Positions 24,347-32,817 of a DNA stretch of 64,000 nucleotides are shown one piece after another (within the stretch, counting starts at the first letter, position 1; every line of letters begins with the position of its first letter). The notes under the pieces were generated by a model that saw nothing but the letters and a program-made list of their open reading frames with translations, made no database searches and had not been told where the DNA came from. The translations under genes were made by a program, and so were the position numbers. The stretch comes from an uncultured Spirochaetaceae bacterium (GTDB lineage Bacteria > Spirochaetota > Spirochaetia > Sphaerochaetales > Sphaerochaetaceae): contig CALXMP010000002.1 in assembly GCA_944389505.1 (NCBI GenBank), positions 62,001 through 126,000 of the forward strand, read 5' to 3'.

Positions 24347-25790
24347 CAGCACTCTCCTTCGTCCTAGCTTCGACAAGGAGGTCTGTCTTCAGGTTTCTGA
24401 GCTTCTCTGAGAGCGATACCTTGTAGATATGCGGGTTGATAAGCCTCTTGTATGACTTGTCGAATGCTCCGAGGAGCTTTGCCGATGTCTGCTGTATCTC
24501 CTTCAGACTGCGCTCCGGGGATATCCTCTTTCCGTTTTCCATCTTCTTCGTGAGAAGGGGCTGGAAGGAGGCATATGCATCCTTTCTCATCGTGAACTGA
24601 TCTGCAGTCGAGAATGGATGGTAGAATGTATAGTCCTTTCCCGCTACAAGCTCCTCATCGGATAGCGTGATGAGGTCTGCAAGCGCGCTTCCTGATTTGT
24701 CGAAGAATCTGTAGACCTGCTTTATGCCGGGATTCGTTGTCTTCTCATAGCTGCTTGAGACCTTCAGGCATGGGATGAATGCGCCGTTCTCTTCTTTTGC
24801 AGAGAGCTTGTACACGCCATTAAGCGATGCCTGGCTTCCACCTGTGACAAGGTGTGTTCCTATGCCCCAGCTATCGATAGGAGCACCATCGGAGATAAGG
24901 CTCTTGATGATGTCCTCTGTGATATCATTCGAGACACAGATTTTCGCATCCTCGAGCCCCGCATCATCCAGACGCTGCCTTATGGCCTTTGTAAGGTATG
25001 AGAGGTCTCCGGAGTCTATGCGGACACCTATGCTCTTGCCCTTGGCCTTCATCTCAAGGCCGATCTTTATCGCAGCCTCAATGCCTGAGCCAAGTGTATC
25101 GTATGTATCGATGAGGAGGATGCCGTTATCAGGATAGATCTCTGTGAACTTCCTGAATGCCTCTTCCTCTGTGGGATAGCTCATGATCCATGAATGGGCC
25201 ATCGTTCCCGATACAGGAATGCCATAGAGCTTTCCTGCGTATGTATTGCTTGTTGATAGCGTTCCTCCGATGAATGATGCCCTCGATGCAGCATGTCCGC
25301 CATTTTCGCCCTGAGCCCTTCTGAGGCCGAATTCCATGATTCCGCCATGGCCTTTTGTCGCAAGGACCATCCTTGAGGCTTTGGTGGCTATAAGCGTCTG
25401 GAAGTTCACCGTATTGAGAAGGAGGGTCTCTATAAGCTGCGCATCCATCAGATCGCTCTCGACCCTTATAAGCGGTTCTCCGGGGAATGCCGGAGTACCT
25501 TCGTCGAATGTATAGACATCGCCATGGAATCTATAGCTCCTGAGGTACTCCAGAAAACTCTTGTCGAACAGCCCGAGCGAGTCGAGGTAGGAGATATCAT
25601 CATCGGAGAAGGAGAGGGACTCAAGCTTGTCGATAAGCTCTTCGACTCCGGTGAAGATCGTGTATCCGCCCTGGAAGGGGTTCGTCCTGTAGAACATATC
25701 GAATACAGCCCTGGCATCATGATGCTCAAGGTAGTATCCATGCATCATTGTCAGTTCATAGAAGTCGGTTATGAGAGCGCTTTTGTGCAT
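24327..25790 (-). CDS. pncB: Nicotinate phosphoribosyltransferase
   Basis: 487 residues. Converts nicotinate and PRPP to nicotinate mononucleotide in NAD salvage. Start ALITDFYELTMMHGYY is diagnostic; MEFGLRRAQG and GVRIDSGDL form the active site, and GIGTHLVTGG the phosphate-binding loop. A GGAGG-type site lies upstream of the ATG. With no NAD de novo genes in view, it is likely the entry to NAD synthesis. It lies 22 bases downstream of serS. Confidence 0.95.
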   Translation of the reverse strand: MHKSALITDFYELTMMHGYYLEHHDARAVFDMFYRTNPFQGGYTIFTGVEELIDKLESLSFSDDDISYLDSLGLFDKSFLEYLRSYRFHGDVYTFDEGTPAFPGEPLIRVESDLMDAQLIETLLLNTVNFQTLIATKASRMVLATKGHGGIMEFGLRRAQGENGGHAASRASFIGGTLSTSNTYAGKLYGIPVSGTMAHSWIMSYPTEEEAFRKFTEIYPDNGILLIDTYDTLGSGIEAAIKIGLEMKAKGKSIGVRIDSGDLSYLTKAIRQRLDDAGLEDAKICVSNDITEDIIKSLISDGAPIDSWGIGTHLVTGGSQASLNGVYKLSAKEENGAFIPCLKVSSSYEKTTNPGIKQVYRFFDKSGSALADLITLSDEELVAGKDYTFYHPFSTADQFTMRKDAYASFQPLLTKKMENGKRISPERSLKEIQQTSAKLLGAFDKSYKRLINPHIYKVSLSEKLRNLKTDLLVEARTKESAVRNGLS

Positions 25791-25812
25791 ATCCTCTCCT
25801 CCTTGTATCTTG

Positions 25813-27090
25813 TTACTTCTTTACTATTCTATCGAATCCGCAGTATGGCACAAGTGCTGGTGGTATCGTTATCGTGCCATCTTCGTTCTGATAGTTCTCC
25901 ATTATCGCGACAATTGCTCTGGAGAGAGCTACCGCGGTTCCGTTGAGCATATGGACGAACTTTATCTTCCCGTCATCGTCCCTGTATCTGATATTGAGGG
26001 ATCTCGCCTGATAATCCGTGCAGTTCGATGTGGATGTGACTTCGCCGTACTCTCCCTCATCGCCGCGTCCTGGCATCCATGCCTCGATATCGAACTTCCT
26101 GTATGCAGGGGCTCCGAGATCGCCTGTTGCGGTATCTACGATGCGGTAAGGGATGCCGAGTCCCTGGAAGATCTCCTCCTCAATGGAGAGGATTTCCTTA
26201 TGGAATGCATCGCTCTCCTCCGGCAGACAGTAGATGAACATCTCAAGCTTTGAGAACTGATGGACACGGTAAAGGCCCTTTGAGTACTGGCCTGCACCGC
26301 CAGCTTCCCTTCTGAAGCAGTGGGAAAGACCTGTCATCTTTATCGGCAGGCTTGCCTTATCGAGGATCTGTCCGGAGTAATAACCTCCGAGTGTTATCTC
26401 AGCAGTACCAACAAGGCATGTTCCTGTGCCTTCAATCGTGTAGATATTGGACTCAGCACCTCTTGGGTTGAATCCGATTCCCTGGAGGATCTCCTCCTTC
26501 GCGATATCAGGGGTGATGAACGGTGTGAAGCCATGGCGGAGTACGATATCCATTGCATAGCGCTCAAGAGCCATCTGGAGGATAACTCCCTGATTCTTGA
26601 TGTAATAGAACTTCTGTCCGGAGACCTTTGCACCGCTGTCGAAGTCAAGGATGTCGAGTGCCTCTCCGAGCTGGACATGGTCCTTTGCCTTGAAGCTGAA
26701 CTTCGTCGGTTCGCCATAGAACTTGATCGCAAGGCTATCCTTGTCCTCTTTCCCGACAGGAGCTTCTGGAGAAGCGTAGTTAGGAATTGTCCTCACCTCA
26801 GCCTGGAATACCTTCTCGATCTCATCGAGCTCTGCCTCAGCAGCAGCAAGCTGATCCTTTATAGCCTTGCCCTCTGCGATGAGCTGATTGCGGGTCTCCG
26901 GATCGAGCTTGCCCTTCATCTTCTGTGCAGTCTCGTTCCTCTTAGCCCTCAGTGCCTCAGCATTCTGCAGAAGCTCGCTTCTCTTCTCCATGTCAGCTGC
27001 GATCTTGGCAAGATCCACATTCATGTATCTTGTCTCGATGTTCTTCTCTATCTCGCTGTACCTTGTCCTGATGTCCTTGATATCTATCAT
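25813..27090 (-). CDS. serS: Seryl-tRNA synthetase
   Basis: 425 residues of normal bacterial class IIa SerRS. An N-terminal coiled-coil tRNA-binding arm occupies about 1-110. Motif 2 lies in HCFRREAGGAGQYSKGLYRVHQF. The tail has EVTSTSNCTDYQARSLNIRYR and motif 3 LNGTAVALSRAIVAIMENYQ. A GAGGTAAGGA site precedes the ATG. It follows proC by 17 bases. Confidence 0.97.
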   Translation of the reverse strand: MIDIKDIRTRYSEIEKNIETRYMNVDLAKIAADMEKRSELLQNAEALRAKRNETAQKMKGKLDPETRNQLIAEGKAIKDQLAAAEAELDEIEKVFQAEVRTIPNYASPEAPVGKEDKDSLAIKFYGEPTKFSFKAKDHVQLGEALDILDFDSGAKVSGQKFYYIKNQGVILQMALERYAMDIVLRHGFTPFITPDIAKEEILQGIGFNPRGAESNIYTIEGTGTCLVGTAEITLGGYYSGQILDKASLPIKMTGLSHCFRREAGGAGQYSKGLYRVHQFSKLEMFIYCLPEESDAFHKEILSIEEEIFQGLGIPYRIVDTATGDLGAPAYRKFDIEAWMPGRGDEGEYGEVTSTSNCTDYQARSLNIRYRDDDGKIKFVHMLNGTAVALSRAIVAIMENYQNEDGTITIPPALVPYCGFDRIVKK

Positions 27091-27107
27091 GTCCTTACCT
27101 CTATCCT

Positions 27108-27899
27108 TTACCTAAGTGCTTCAGCCTCGAGCTCGCTGCTTCTTGCCGCAGCCTTTGCTACAGCATTCATGAGCGCACTCGGAAGACCACCATCATGGAG
27201 GGCTTTCACGCCTTCGATTGTCGTTCCGGCTGCCGAGCATACCATTGTCTCGAGCTCTATTGCATTCTTTCCTGTTATCTTCAGCGTCTCTGCTGCGCTG
27301 ATAGCTGTATCGCGAACGATTGAGAGCGCCTCAGGGTAGGGGATTCCTGCCCTTACACCGCCCATCGCTATCTGATGCATCACCTCGAAGATATATGCTA
27401 TTCCCGATCCGGATATCCCGATGAAAGCAGGGAAGAGATTCTCGGGGATGAAATATGCCGATCCGAATGATGATGCGATTCTGAATGCCTTATCCCTGTT
27501 CTCAGGGCTTATTCCGCTGCCGGCAGCGATAGCTGTGACAGCCTTCTTTGCTGATGCTGCGATATTCGGCATGAAGCGCACGATTGAATCCGTTCCGAGA
27601 TGGTCCTCAAGAACCGAGAGCGGTACACCTGCTGCGATGCTTACCCAGAGTTCTGTGTCAATCTCCCTGAGCGTGAGGTACAGAGAGGGAAGGACCTGTG
27701 GCTTCACCGCGATGATTATCGCATCGCTTCCTGATGCATCCTCGATTGAGGAAAGAACAGTCATCCCTTCATGCTCTTCAGCAAGCTTCTCTGCCTTCTC
27801 CGTAGCTTTATCGTATACAGCCACCTCATATTCCGATTCATAGAGCGCGGAGGCAATCGCGCCTCCCATGTTTCCCGTTCCGATAACCGAGATTCTCAT
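27108..27899 (-). CDS. proC: Pyrroline-5-carboxylate reductase
   Basis: 263 residues. NADPH-dependent last step of proline synthesis. N-terminal Rossmann motif GTGNMGGAIA, then VKPQVLPSLY, and near the C-terminus TIEGVKALHDGGLPSALMNAV, the P5CR signature. Start 27899 is chosen since its ATG overlaps the trmL stop (ATGA) and GGGAG lies 5 bases upstream; an ATG 12 bases earlier is less likely. Confidence 0.95.
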   Translation of the reverse strand: MRISVIGTGNMGGAIASALYESEYEVAVYDKATEKAEKLAEEHEGMTVLSSIEDASGSDAIIIAVKPQVLPSLYLTLREIDTELWVSIAAGVPLSVLEDHLGTDSIVRFMPNIAASAKKAVTAIAAGSGISPENRDKAFRIASSFGSAYFIPENLFPAFIGISGSGIAYIFEVMHQIAMGGVRAGIPYPEALSIVRDTAISAAETLKITGKNAIELETMVCSAAGTTIEGVKALHDGGLPSALMNAVAKAAARSSELEAEALR

Positions 27900-28402
27900 A
27901 AGCTCTCCCATTTCCTGCCATGCAGCTCTCCCTGCTTCTCCATGCTGGAAAAGCCCTGCTGGCGGTAGTATTCATAAGCTGCAATCGCAGCGCTATTGGA
28001 CAGATTCAGGCTCCTCATGCTCTCCCTCATCGGGATGCGGAGCGTTGTATCGGGATGCTTTATAAGTATGTCCTCATCGATACCGCGGCTTTCTTTGCCG
28101 AATATGAAGAAGACCTCTTCATCTGATGGATATACCACATCGCTGTAGACTCTGCGGCCCTTTGTCGAGAAGAAGTAGAGCTTCCTGTCTCCATACTCCT
28201 CAAGGAACGCATCGACGCTTTCATGCACTGTGATATCCACATCATCCCAGTAATCAAGTCCTGCATGCCGCACAGCCTTCTCAGAGATATCGAAGCCAAG
28301 GGGACGGACAAGATGCAGGCGTGCACCTGTCACTGCACATGTACGTGCAATATTCCCTGTATTCTGCGGAATCTCCGGTTCAAACAGACATATGCTGAGC
28401 AT
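27896..28402 (-). CDS. trmL: tRNA (cytidine/uridine-34-2'-O)-methyltransferase
   Basis: 168-residue SPOUT methyltransferase that modifies the wobble base of tRNA-Leu isoacceptors. Motifs: LFEPEIPQNTGNIARTCA at the N-terminus, FGKESRGI and the C-terminal knot IPMRESMRSLNLSNSAAIAAYE. Full length. A TATAAT lies 15 bases before the ATG, so the 5' leader would be very short. First gene of trmL-proC-serS-pncB. Confidence 0.94.
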   Translation of the reverse strand: MLSICLFEPEIPQNTGNIARTCAVTGARLHLVRPLGFDISEKAVRHAGLDYWDDVDITVHESVDAFLEEYGDRKLYFFSTKGRRVYSDVVYPSDEEVFFIFGKESRGIDEDILIKHPDTTLRIPMRESMRSLNLSNSAAIAAYEYYRQQGFSSMEKQGELHGRKWESL

Positions 28403-28441
28403 AGCCTGAAGAGTAGCATTATAAAGATTTTCTGAACAGTA

Positions 28442-29599
28442 CTAGTCCTTCTCAAGATGCCTCAATCTGACCACTTTGCGTCCATTTCTGCCCAGTTCGA
28501 GTATTGTTTTCTCCAGTTCGCGTTCCTTCTGTTCCCTTTCCCTGAAGAACTCTCCCTGTTCGACATTCTCTCCGCTGTAGATTCCCTGCAGTCCGACGCC
28601 TATGAGTCTTATGCCCTGGCCTTTGTACCTGGACTGGAGAAGCTCGCTTGCTATCCTGTAGACATCTGATGATGAGTAGATGGCGGAGGAGGGTGTTGTC
28701 TGTGCTGTCGTTGTCGTGAAATCACCATAGCGGAGCTTGATTGAGACTGTCCTCGGGATCTTCTTCTCTTCCATCGCCCGGAACATAACTTCCTCACTCA
28801 TCTCAAGAAGCACGTTGTCTATTGCATCCTTGGAGAACAGGTCGGGGTAGAATGTTCTCTCTGTGGATATCGATCTTGATTTCGCTTCCCCCTGATATAT
28901 CCCCGGATCGATTCCTCTTGCTACCTTATACAGATAAGAACCAGAAGAATTCCCGAAGAGCTTCATCAGCTCATCCTCGCTATACATCCGCAGCCTTTCC
29001 GTGCTTCTTATACCTTTTGATTCAAGGGCGGAAAGCATTGAGTCCCCGATGCCCCAGAGCTTTCTGAGTCCGATTGTATCGACAAAGAGCTCCTCCTTTC
29101 CACGCGGTACGATTGTAAGCCCATCAGGTTTCCTGTAATCCGATGCGAGTTTTGCAACGAATCTTGATGATGCCACACCGATTGATACCGTAAGTCCTGT
29201 CTCGGACAGTATCCTATCCTTCAGAAGCCGTGCGGCCTTTCCTGGAAGAGGGTAGATTCTTTCCATTCCAGTTAAGTCAAGGAATGCCTCATCGATGGAA
29301 ACCTGGAGGAATCCTGGAGCGAATGAGCTTATGATTCCCATTACCTCCCGGCTTTTCTCAGAGTATCTTTCCATTCTTCCTTTAACGCAGATAGCATCCG
29401 GGCAGAGCCTGAGCGCTGTTGTCATCGGCATTGCGCTATGCACTCCGTATTTCCTTGCTTCATAGGAACATGTCGATGCTACATGCCTTGGCCCCGGAGT
29501 TCCTATGATAAGGGGCTTGTCCTTGTACTCTGGATGATCGAGGATCTCTACAGATGCGAAGAACGCATCGAGATCGATATGAAAGAATACCTGACCCAC
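28442..29599 (-). CDS. dinB: DNA polymerase IV (Y family)
   Basis: Error-prone translesion polymerase, about 385 residues from the chosen start. FFHIDLDAFFASVE carries the first catalytic Asp, SYEARKYGVHSAMP is the fingers motif, and SIDEAFLDLTG has the second acidic pair. The GTG at 29599 is preferred because the conserved N-terminus begins right after it and a TACACT hexamer ends 6 bases upstream (leaderless pattern). An upstream ATG at 29632 would add 11 residues. No LexA-like box was seen. Confidence 0.94.
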   Translation of the reverse strand: MGQVFFHIDLDAFFASVEILDHPEYKDKPLIIGTPGPRHVASTCSYEARKYGVHSAMPMTTALRLCPDAICVKGRMERYSEKSREVMGIISSFAPGFLQVSIDEAFLDLTGMERIYPLPGKAARLLKDRILSETGLTVSIGVASSRFVAKLASDYRKPDGLTIVPRGKEELFVDTIGLRKLWGIGDSMLSALESKGIRSTERLRMYSEDELMKLFGNSSGSYLYKVARGIDPGIYQGEAKSRSISTERTFYPDLFSKDAIDNVLLEMSEEVMFRAMEEKKIPRTVSIKLRYGDFTTTTAQTTPSSAIYSSSDVYRIASELLQSRYKGQGIRLIGVGLQGIYSGENVEQGEFFREREQKERELEKTILELGRNGRKVVRLRHLEKD

Positions 29600-29728
29600 G
29601 GATTCAGTGTACCATATTCTGCTGTCATGCATCAGTTCACTGGAATGCTTAAATCTGGCAAATCAATCTGTTCAAGGTGTTTGCAATAAGTTTTCTGTAG
29701 TTCCAGGAAAATCATGTATGCTGTCATC

Positions 29729-29850
29729 GGCACTGCCCTTGGAAGAGGTAGACGGCTCTGACCTTGCTGCTTCTTTCTGCAAGGCAACAGAATTAGCGTG
29801 TAATTCCTATTATAATCGAGGTCAGAACCGTCTATTGGCGATGCCTTTTT
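29729..29850 (+). ncRNA. Candidate structured RNA: long imperfect hairpin with T-tract
   Basis: Within the 436-base gap between dinB and the membrane-protein gene, 29749-29766 and 29817-29834 form an 18-bp stem (TAGACGG...CCGTCTA arms) with one C-A mismatch and one G-U pair. The 50-base loop includes an inner CCTTGC/GCAAGG stem. GGCA at 29729 can pair with TGCC at 29842, which is followed by five T. This resembles a small RNA ending in a terminator, but no good promoter was found. The rest of the gap shows nothing I can support. Confidence 0.3.
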
Positions 29851-29998
29851 ACATGCATAGTATTACAGCAATTACGTTGCAAGTCAAAACAATATATAGA
29901 TTTAAAGTAGCTTAATCGGTTGTGATTGTCTTTCTGGATGCTTGTAATTTTCAGTGTGGCAAGGAGATTGCCGAGAGATGAAGCGGGTGAGGGCAAGC

Positions 29999-30028
29999 TT
30001 GTCGTGTAATGGAGAATGCTAGTATAAT
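29999..30028 (+). promoter_or_regulatory. Promoter of the outer-membrane-like gene
   Basis: TTGTCG (29999-30004), 18-base spacer, perfect TATAAT (30023-30028), ending 7 bases before the ATG at 30036. The predicted transcription start coincides with the start codon. Confidence 0.55.
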
Positions 30029-30035
30029 CATTCGC

Positions 30036-31049
30036 ATGAGACGGCTTGCTGCGATTGCCATTGCTATCCTTATGCTTATTCCGCTTTCCGCTGCTGTGGA
30101 TGACAGATATGCAATGGATTCGCCGTATCAGTCTGTTGCATATTCAGGCCGTTTCTATGATATGTTCGCAAATCCTGCGGCTCTGCCTATGATGGAGGTT
30201 GAGCCGGGGCTGATTGCCATAACCGTAACCGGGAGCGATAGCTGGAAGGCCTCTGATTTCGGATCAGGCAGGATGTCATTCATGCAGGATCAGCTCTGGA
30301 GCATCGATGCGACATTCATATCGAAGTATATTGCACTTACAGCCTCATTCGGTTCGGAGTTCGATAGGCTTAGCGCCTCCGATCCCCGCTATGATATCTA
30401 TTCATCGCTGAAGATAGAGCTCAATGCGGCATATGCCTTCCCTCATTTCTCAATTGGAGCGAGGGTGTCCGGAGGAAACCAGATGGTTCGCCGTGACAAG
30501 ACTATCGACAACTTCACCGATATATTCCGGAATGCCTGGTTTTCACCATTTGATAGGGATCCCGGGAGCGAGTTCTTCGATCTCGGGGTGGGTGCGATCC
30601 TCGAGTTCAGTCCGTTTTCTGCGGGAGTATATGTCGGGAAGCTCCTGACGCTCAGGAACAGCAATATATACCTCGGATGGGATACGCTTGCCGAGTCAAC
30701 GACGATATCTATGGCGCTGGAAGGGGGGCGTTTCACGAAAGCAGGGGATCTGATGCTTGTCAGGCCCAGGGTTTCATTCTCCCTTACAGGCCTGATTGAT
30801 GCCTCGACGAGGAAGATAGAGGCAGAATGGGATATCACATTCCAGTTCCTGCCTGATGCAGACTTCACGATAGCGATTTCATACCTTGAGCTCCATCATG
30901 ACTGGTTCCACTTCAATGCTGATAACGGCTATGTCAGCATTGTTCTCAGGGGCGGTGCTGATGGCTTTTATGGAACACTTGGCGTAGTGTTCCGTGCCAC
31001 CGATTTCACATCATTCTCACCTACGATCTCATTCTCTTATATCAGCTGA
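30036..31049 (+). CDS. Exported beta-rich protein, probable outer-membrane barrel
   Basis: 337 residues. A signal peptide (MRRLAAIAIAILMLIPLSAA) is followed by a YDMFANPAALP motif as found at the start of FadL/PorV-like and spirochaetal barrel proteins. Alternating hydrophobic strands then run to the end, finishing TISFSYIS. I infer an outer-membrane beta-barrel. Start 30036 is preferred over 30009 because the -10 hexamer lies between them, so only the later ATG would be in the transcript. Its end overlaps the convergent kinase gene by 8 bases. Confidence 0.68.
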   Translation: MRRLAAIAIAILMLIPLSAAVDDRYAMDSPYQSVAYSGRFYDMFANPAALPMMEVEPGLIAITVTGSDSWKASDFGSGRMSFMQDQLWSIDATFISKYIALTASFGSEFDRLSASDPRYDIYSSLKIELNAAYAFPHFSIGARVSGGNQMVRRDKTIDNFTDIFRNAWFSPFDRDPGSEFFDLGVGAILEFSPFSAGVYVGKLLTLRNSNIYLGWDTLAESTTISMALEGGRFTKAGDLMLVRPRVSFSLTGLIDASTRKIEAEWDITFQFLPDADFTIAISYLELHHDWFHFNADNGYVSIVLRGGADGFYGTLGVVFRATDFTSFSPTISFSYIS

Positions 31050-32094
31050 GCGGAATCGATAATGTGAACACAGAGCCTTCTCCGGGCTTTGATGTGACCT
31101 TTATCGTTCCTGAGTGGATTATCGCGATATGCCGAACGATCGATAGACCAAGGCCTGTGCCTCCAGATTCCCGGCTTCTTGCCTTGTCGACTCTGTAGAA
31201 GCGCTCGAATATCCTAGGGATATCCTCCTTGCTGATGCCTACGCCCTGATCCGATACAGAGAACTCCATCATCCCGTTCCTGATTCTTGAGCTTACCTCG
31301 ACCTTTGAGCGCTCAGCAGAGTAGGCTATCGCATTCAGCACGAGATTAGCCACAGCCTGCACGATCAATGATTCATTACATGTAACGGTCTTGTCATGCG
31401 ATGAGTAGACAACCTCGGTCTCCTTTGCATTTGCCTTATGCTGAGTATAGGATCTGACCTCCTGGAATATCCTGGTATCGGTCGTTGTTGTCATCGAATA
31501 ACCGATCTCCGCTCTGTCGAGTGATGTCAGAAGCAGCAGATCGGAGATAATCCTCTGCATATGGCTGCTGTTCTTGAGTATGATTCTTGCGAATCCCTTG
31601 ATCTCCTCCAGTGATAGCGTCTCATCGGTAAGCGTCTCCGCAAAGCCTGTTATCGCTGTAAGCGGGGTCTTCAGCTCATGGGATACATTCGATACGAAAT
31701 CCTGCCTTACAAGCGAAAGCCTTTCAATCTTCGTTATGTCGGATATCGAGATAGCCGCAAGCTTCTCCTCGATCAATGAGATCTTCATCCGGAATGTGCG
31801 TTCACGGCCATGTCCCTTTATGAATGCCTCATCACCTGCAGCGCCTTCATAGACTGCTATCGTAAGCCGTTCCTGCTCCTGTCCTTCGAATACCGAGGAG
31901 ACAGCCTTTGACAGCTCCTGGCTTGCAATGATTTTCTTAAGATCCGCTCCCGGCAGCTCCTCTGCCCATGCAAGAAGGATAGATGCCCTCTTGTTGCAGA
32001 GAACGATGCGCTGCTTCCTGTTCAGAAGGAGGACAGCTTCATCCATCGCATCGATTATCGTCTGGTATTTCTTTGCAATGCTACTCCTCTGCAT
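31042..32094 (-). CDS. PhoR-like sensor histidine kinase lacking membrane segments
   Basis: 350 residues: PAS-like domain (about 10-125), HisKA with phospho-acceptor His139 in SHELKTPLTAITGF, and HATPase with NLVLNAIAYS, DQGVGI and GGTGLGLSIV. Unlike PhoR it has no N-terminal transmembrane helices, so it must sense a cytoplasmic signal or dock on a membrane partner. It overlaps its response regulator gene by 14 bases and is co-transcribed downstream of it. No phosphate transport genes are nearby. Confidence 0.9.
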   Translation of the reverse strand: MQRSSIAKKYQTIIDAMDEAVLLLNRKQRIVLCNKRASILLAWAEELPGADLKKIIASQELSKAVSSVFEGQEQERLTIAVYEGAAGDEAFIKGHGRERTFRMKISLIEEKLAAISISDITKIERLSLVRQDFVSNVSHELKTPLTAITGFAETLTDETLSLEEIKGFARIILKNSSHMQRIISDLLLLTSLDRAEIGYSMTTTTDTRIFQEVRSYTQHKANAKETEVVYSSHDKTVTCNESLIVQAVANLVLNAIAYSAERSKVEVSSRIRNGMMEFSVSDQGVGISKEDIPRIFERFYRVDKARSRESGGTGLGLSIVRHIAIIHSGTIKVTSKPGEGSVFTLSIPLS

Positions 32095-32752
32095 ATCTGT
32101 ACCCGATACCCCATACAGTTGCGATGCAGCTGCCCATATCCCCGAGCTTCTTCCTCAGCGATGCAATCTGGACATCGATCGAACGCTCTGTCACATGGTA
32201 TCCTTCGCCCTTTATCTCTTCGATGATCTCTCCGCGCCTGAGAACATGACCTTCTGCTTCGACAAGCGCAAGTAGGATATCGAACTCGGTAGCGGTAAGG
32301 AGGATCTTCTCATCCTTAAGCAGGCACTCCCTGGAGCCTTTGTCCAGCACAAGGCCTCCCGCTGTCGATACTGTATCGGAATCCTTTCCCGATCGCCTGA
32401 GGAGGGAGTGGACGCGTGCAGAGAGGATCTTAGGCGAGAAGGGCTTCGTTATATAGTCATCCGCACCATCCTCAAGTGCGCTGATTATATCATTCTCACC
32501 CGTCAGCGCCGATGCGACTATAACGGGAATGCGCTTTGTTGCATTACCATTCCTGATGCGTGCCAGGACTTCTAGCCCATGCATCCTCGGCAGCATCAGA
32601 TCGAGAAGCACGAGATCGGGAATGGACTGGGATAGCTTCTCGATGGCTTCCTCCCCATCCCTTGCTTCTTCTATTGCATACCCACGGCTTCTGAGATGGA
32701 ATGCCATGAGTGCCCTGATATCATTATCATCCTCTACAATGAGAATCGTCAT
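32081..32752 (-). CDS. OmpR/PhoB-family response regulator
   Basis: 223 residues. Receiver domain with acidic pair EDD at 7-9, phospho-acceptor Asp51 (LLDLMLP), conserved Ser/Thr in VASALTG and Lys in TKPFSP. The C-terminal winged helix ends GYRYAEE. It would be phosphorylated by the adjacent kinase and bind tandem promoter repeats. No target sites were identified in this window. Confidence 0.93.
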   Translation of the reverse strand: MTILIVEDDNDIRALMAFHLRSRGYAIEEARDGEEAIEKLSQSIPDLVLLDLMLPRMHGLEVLARIRNGNATKRIPVIVASALTGENDIISALEDGADDYITKPFSPKILSARVHSLLRRSGKDSDTVSTAGGLVLDKGSRECLLKDEKILLTATEFDILLALVEAEGHVLRRGEIIEEIKGEGYHVTERSIDVQIASLRKKLGDMGSCIATVWGIGYRYAEE

Positions 32753-32817
32753 ATGGAAATCGTACAGGGGGATGGGATAATCTGCAATATCTTCCTCGCT
32801 TCATGTATACTCATTGC

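Noticed and set aside
26320-27339. Open frame of 339 codons on the plus strand opposite serS and the end of proC.
   Set aside because: It lies wholly antisense to two certain genes, has low-complexity Leu/Ser/Cys composition and no ribosome binding site.
29749-29834. Long inverted repeat read as a small insertion element.
   Set aside because: No target-site duplication flanks it and no second copy was noticed in the window, so it is listed as a possible RNA instead.
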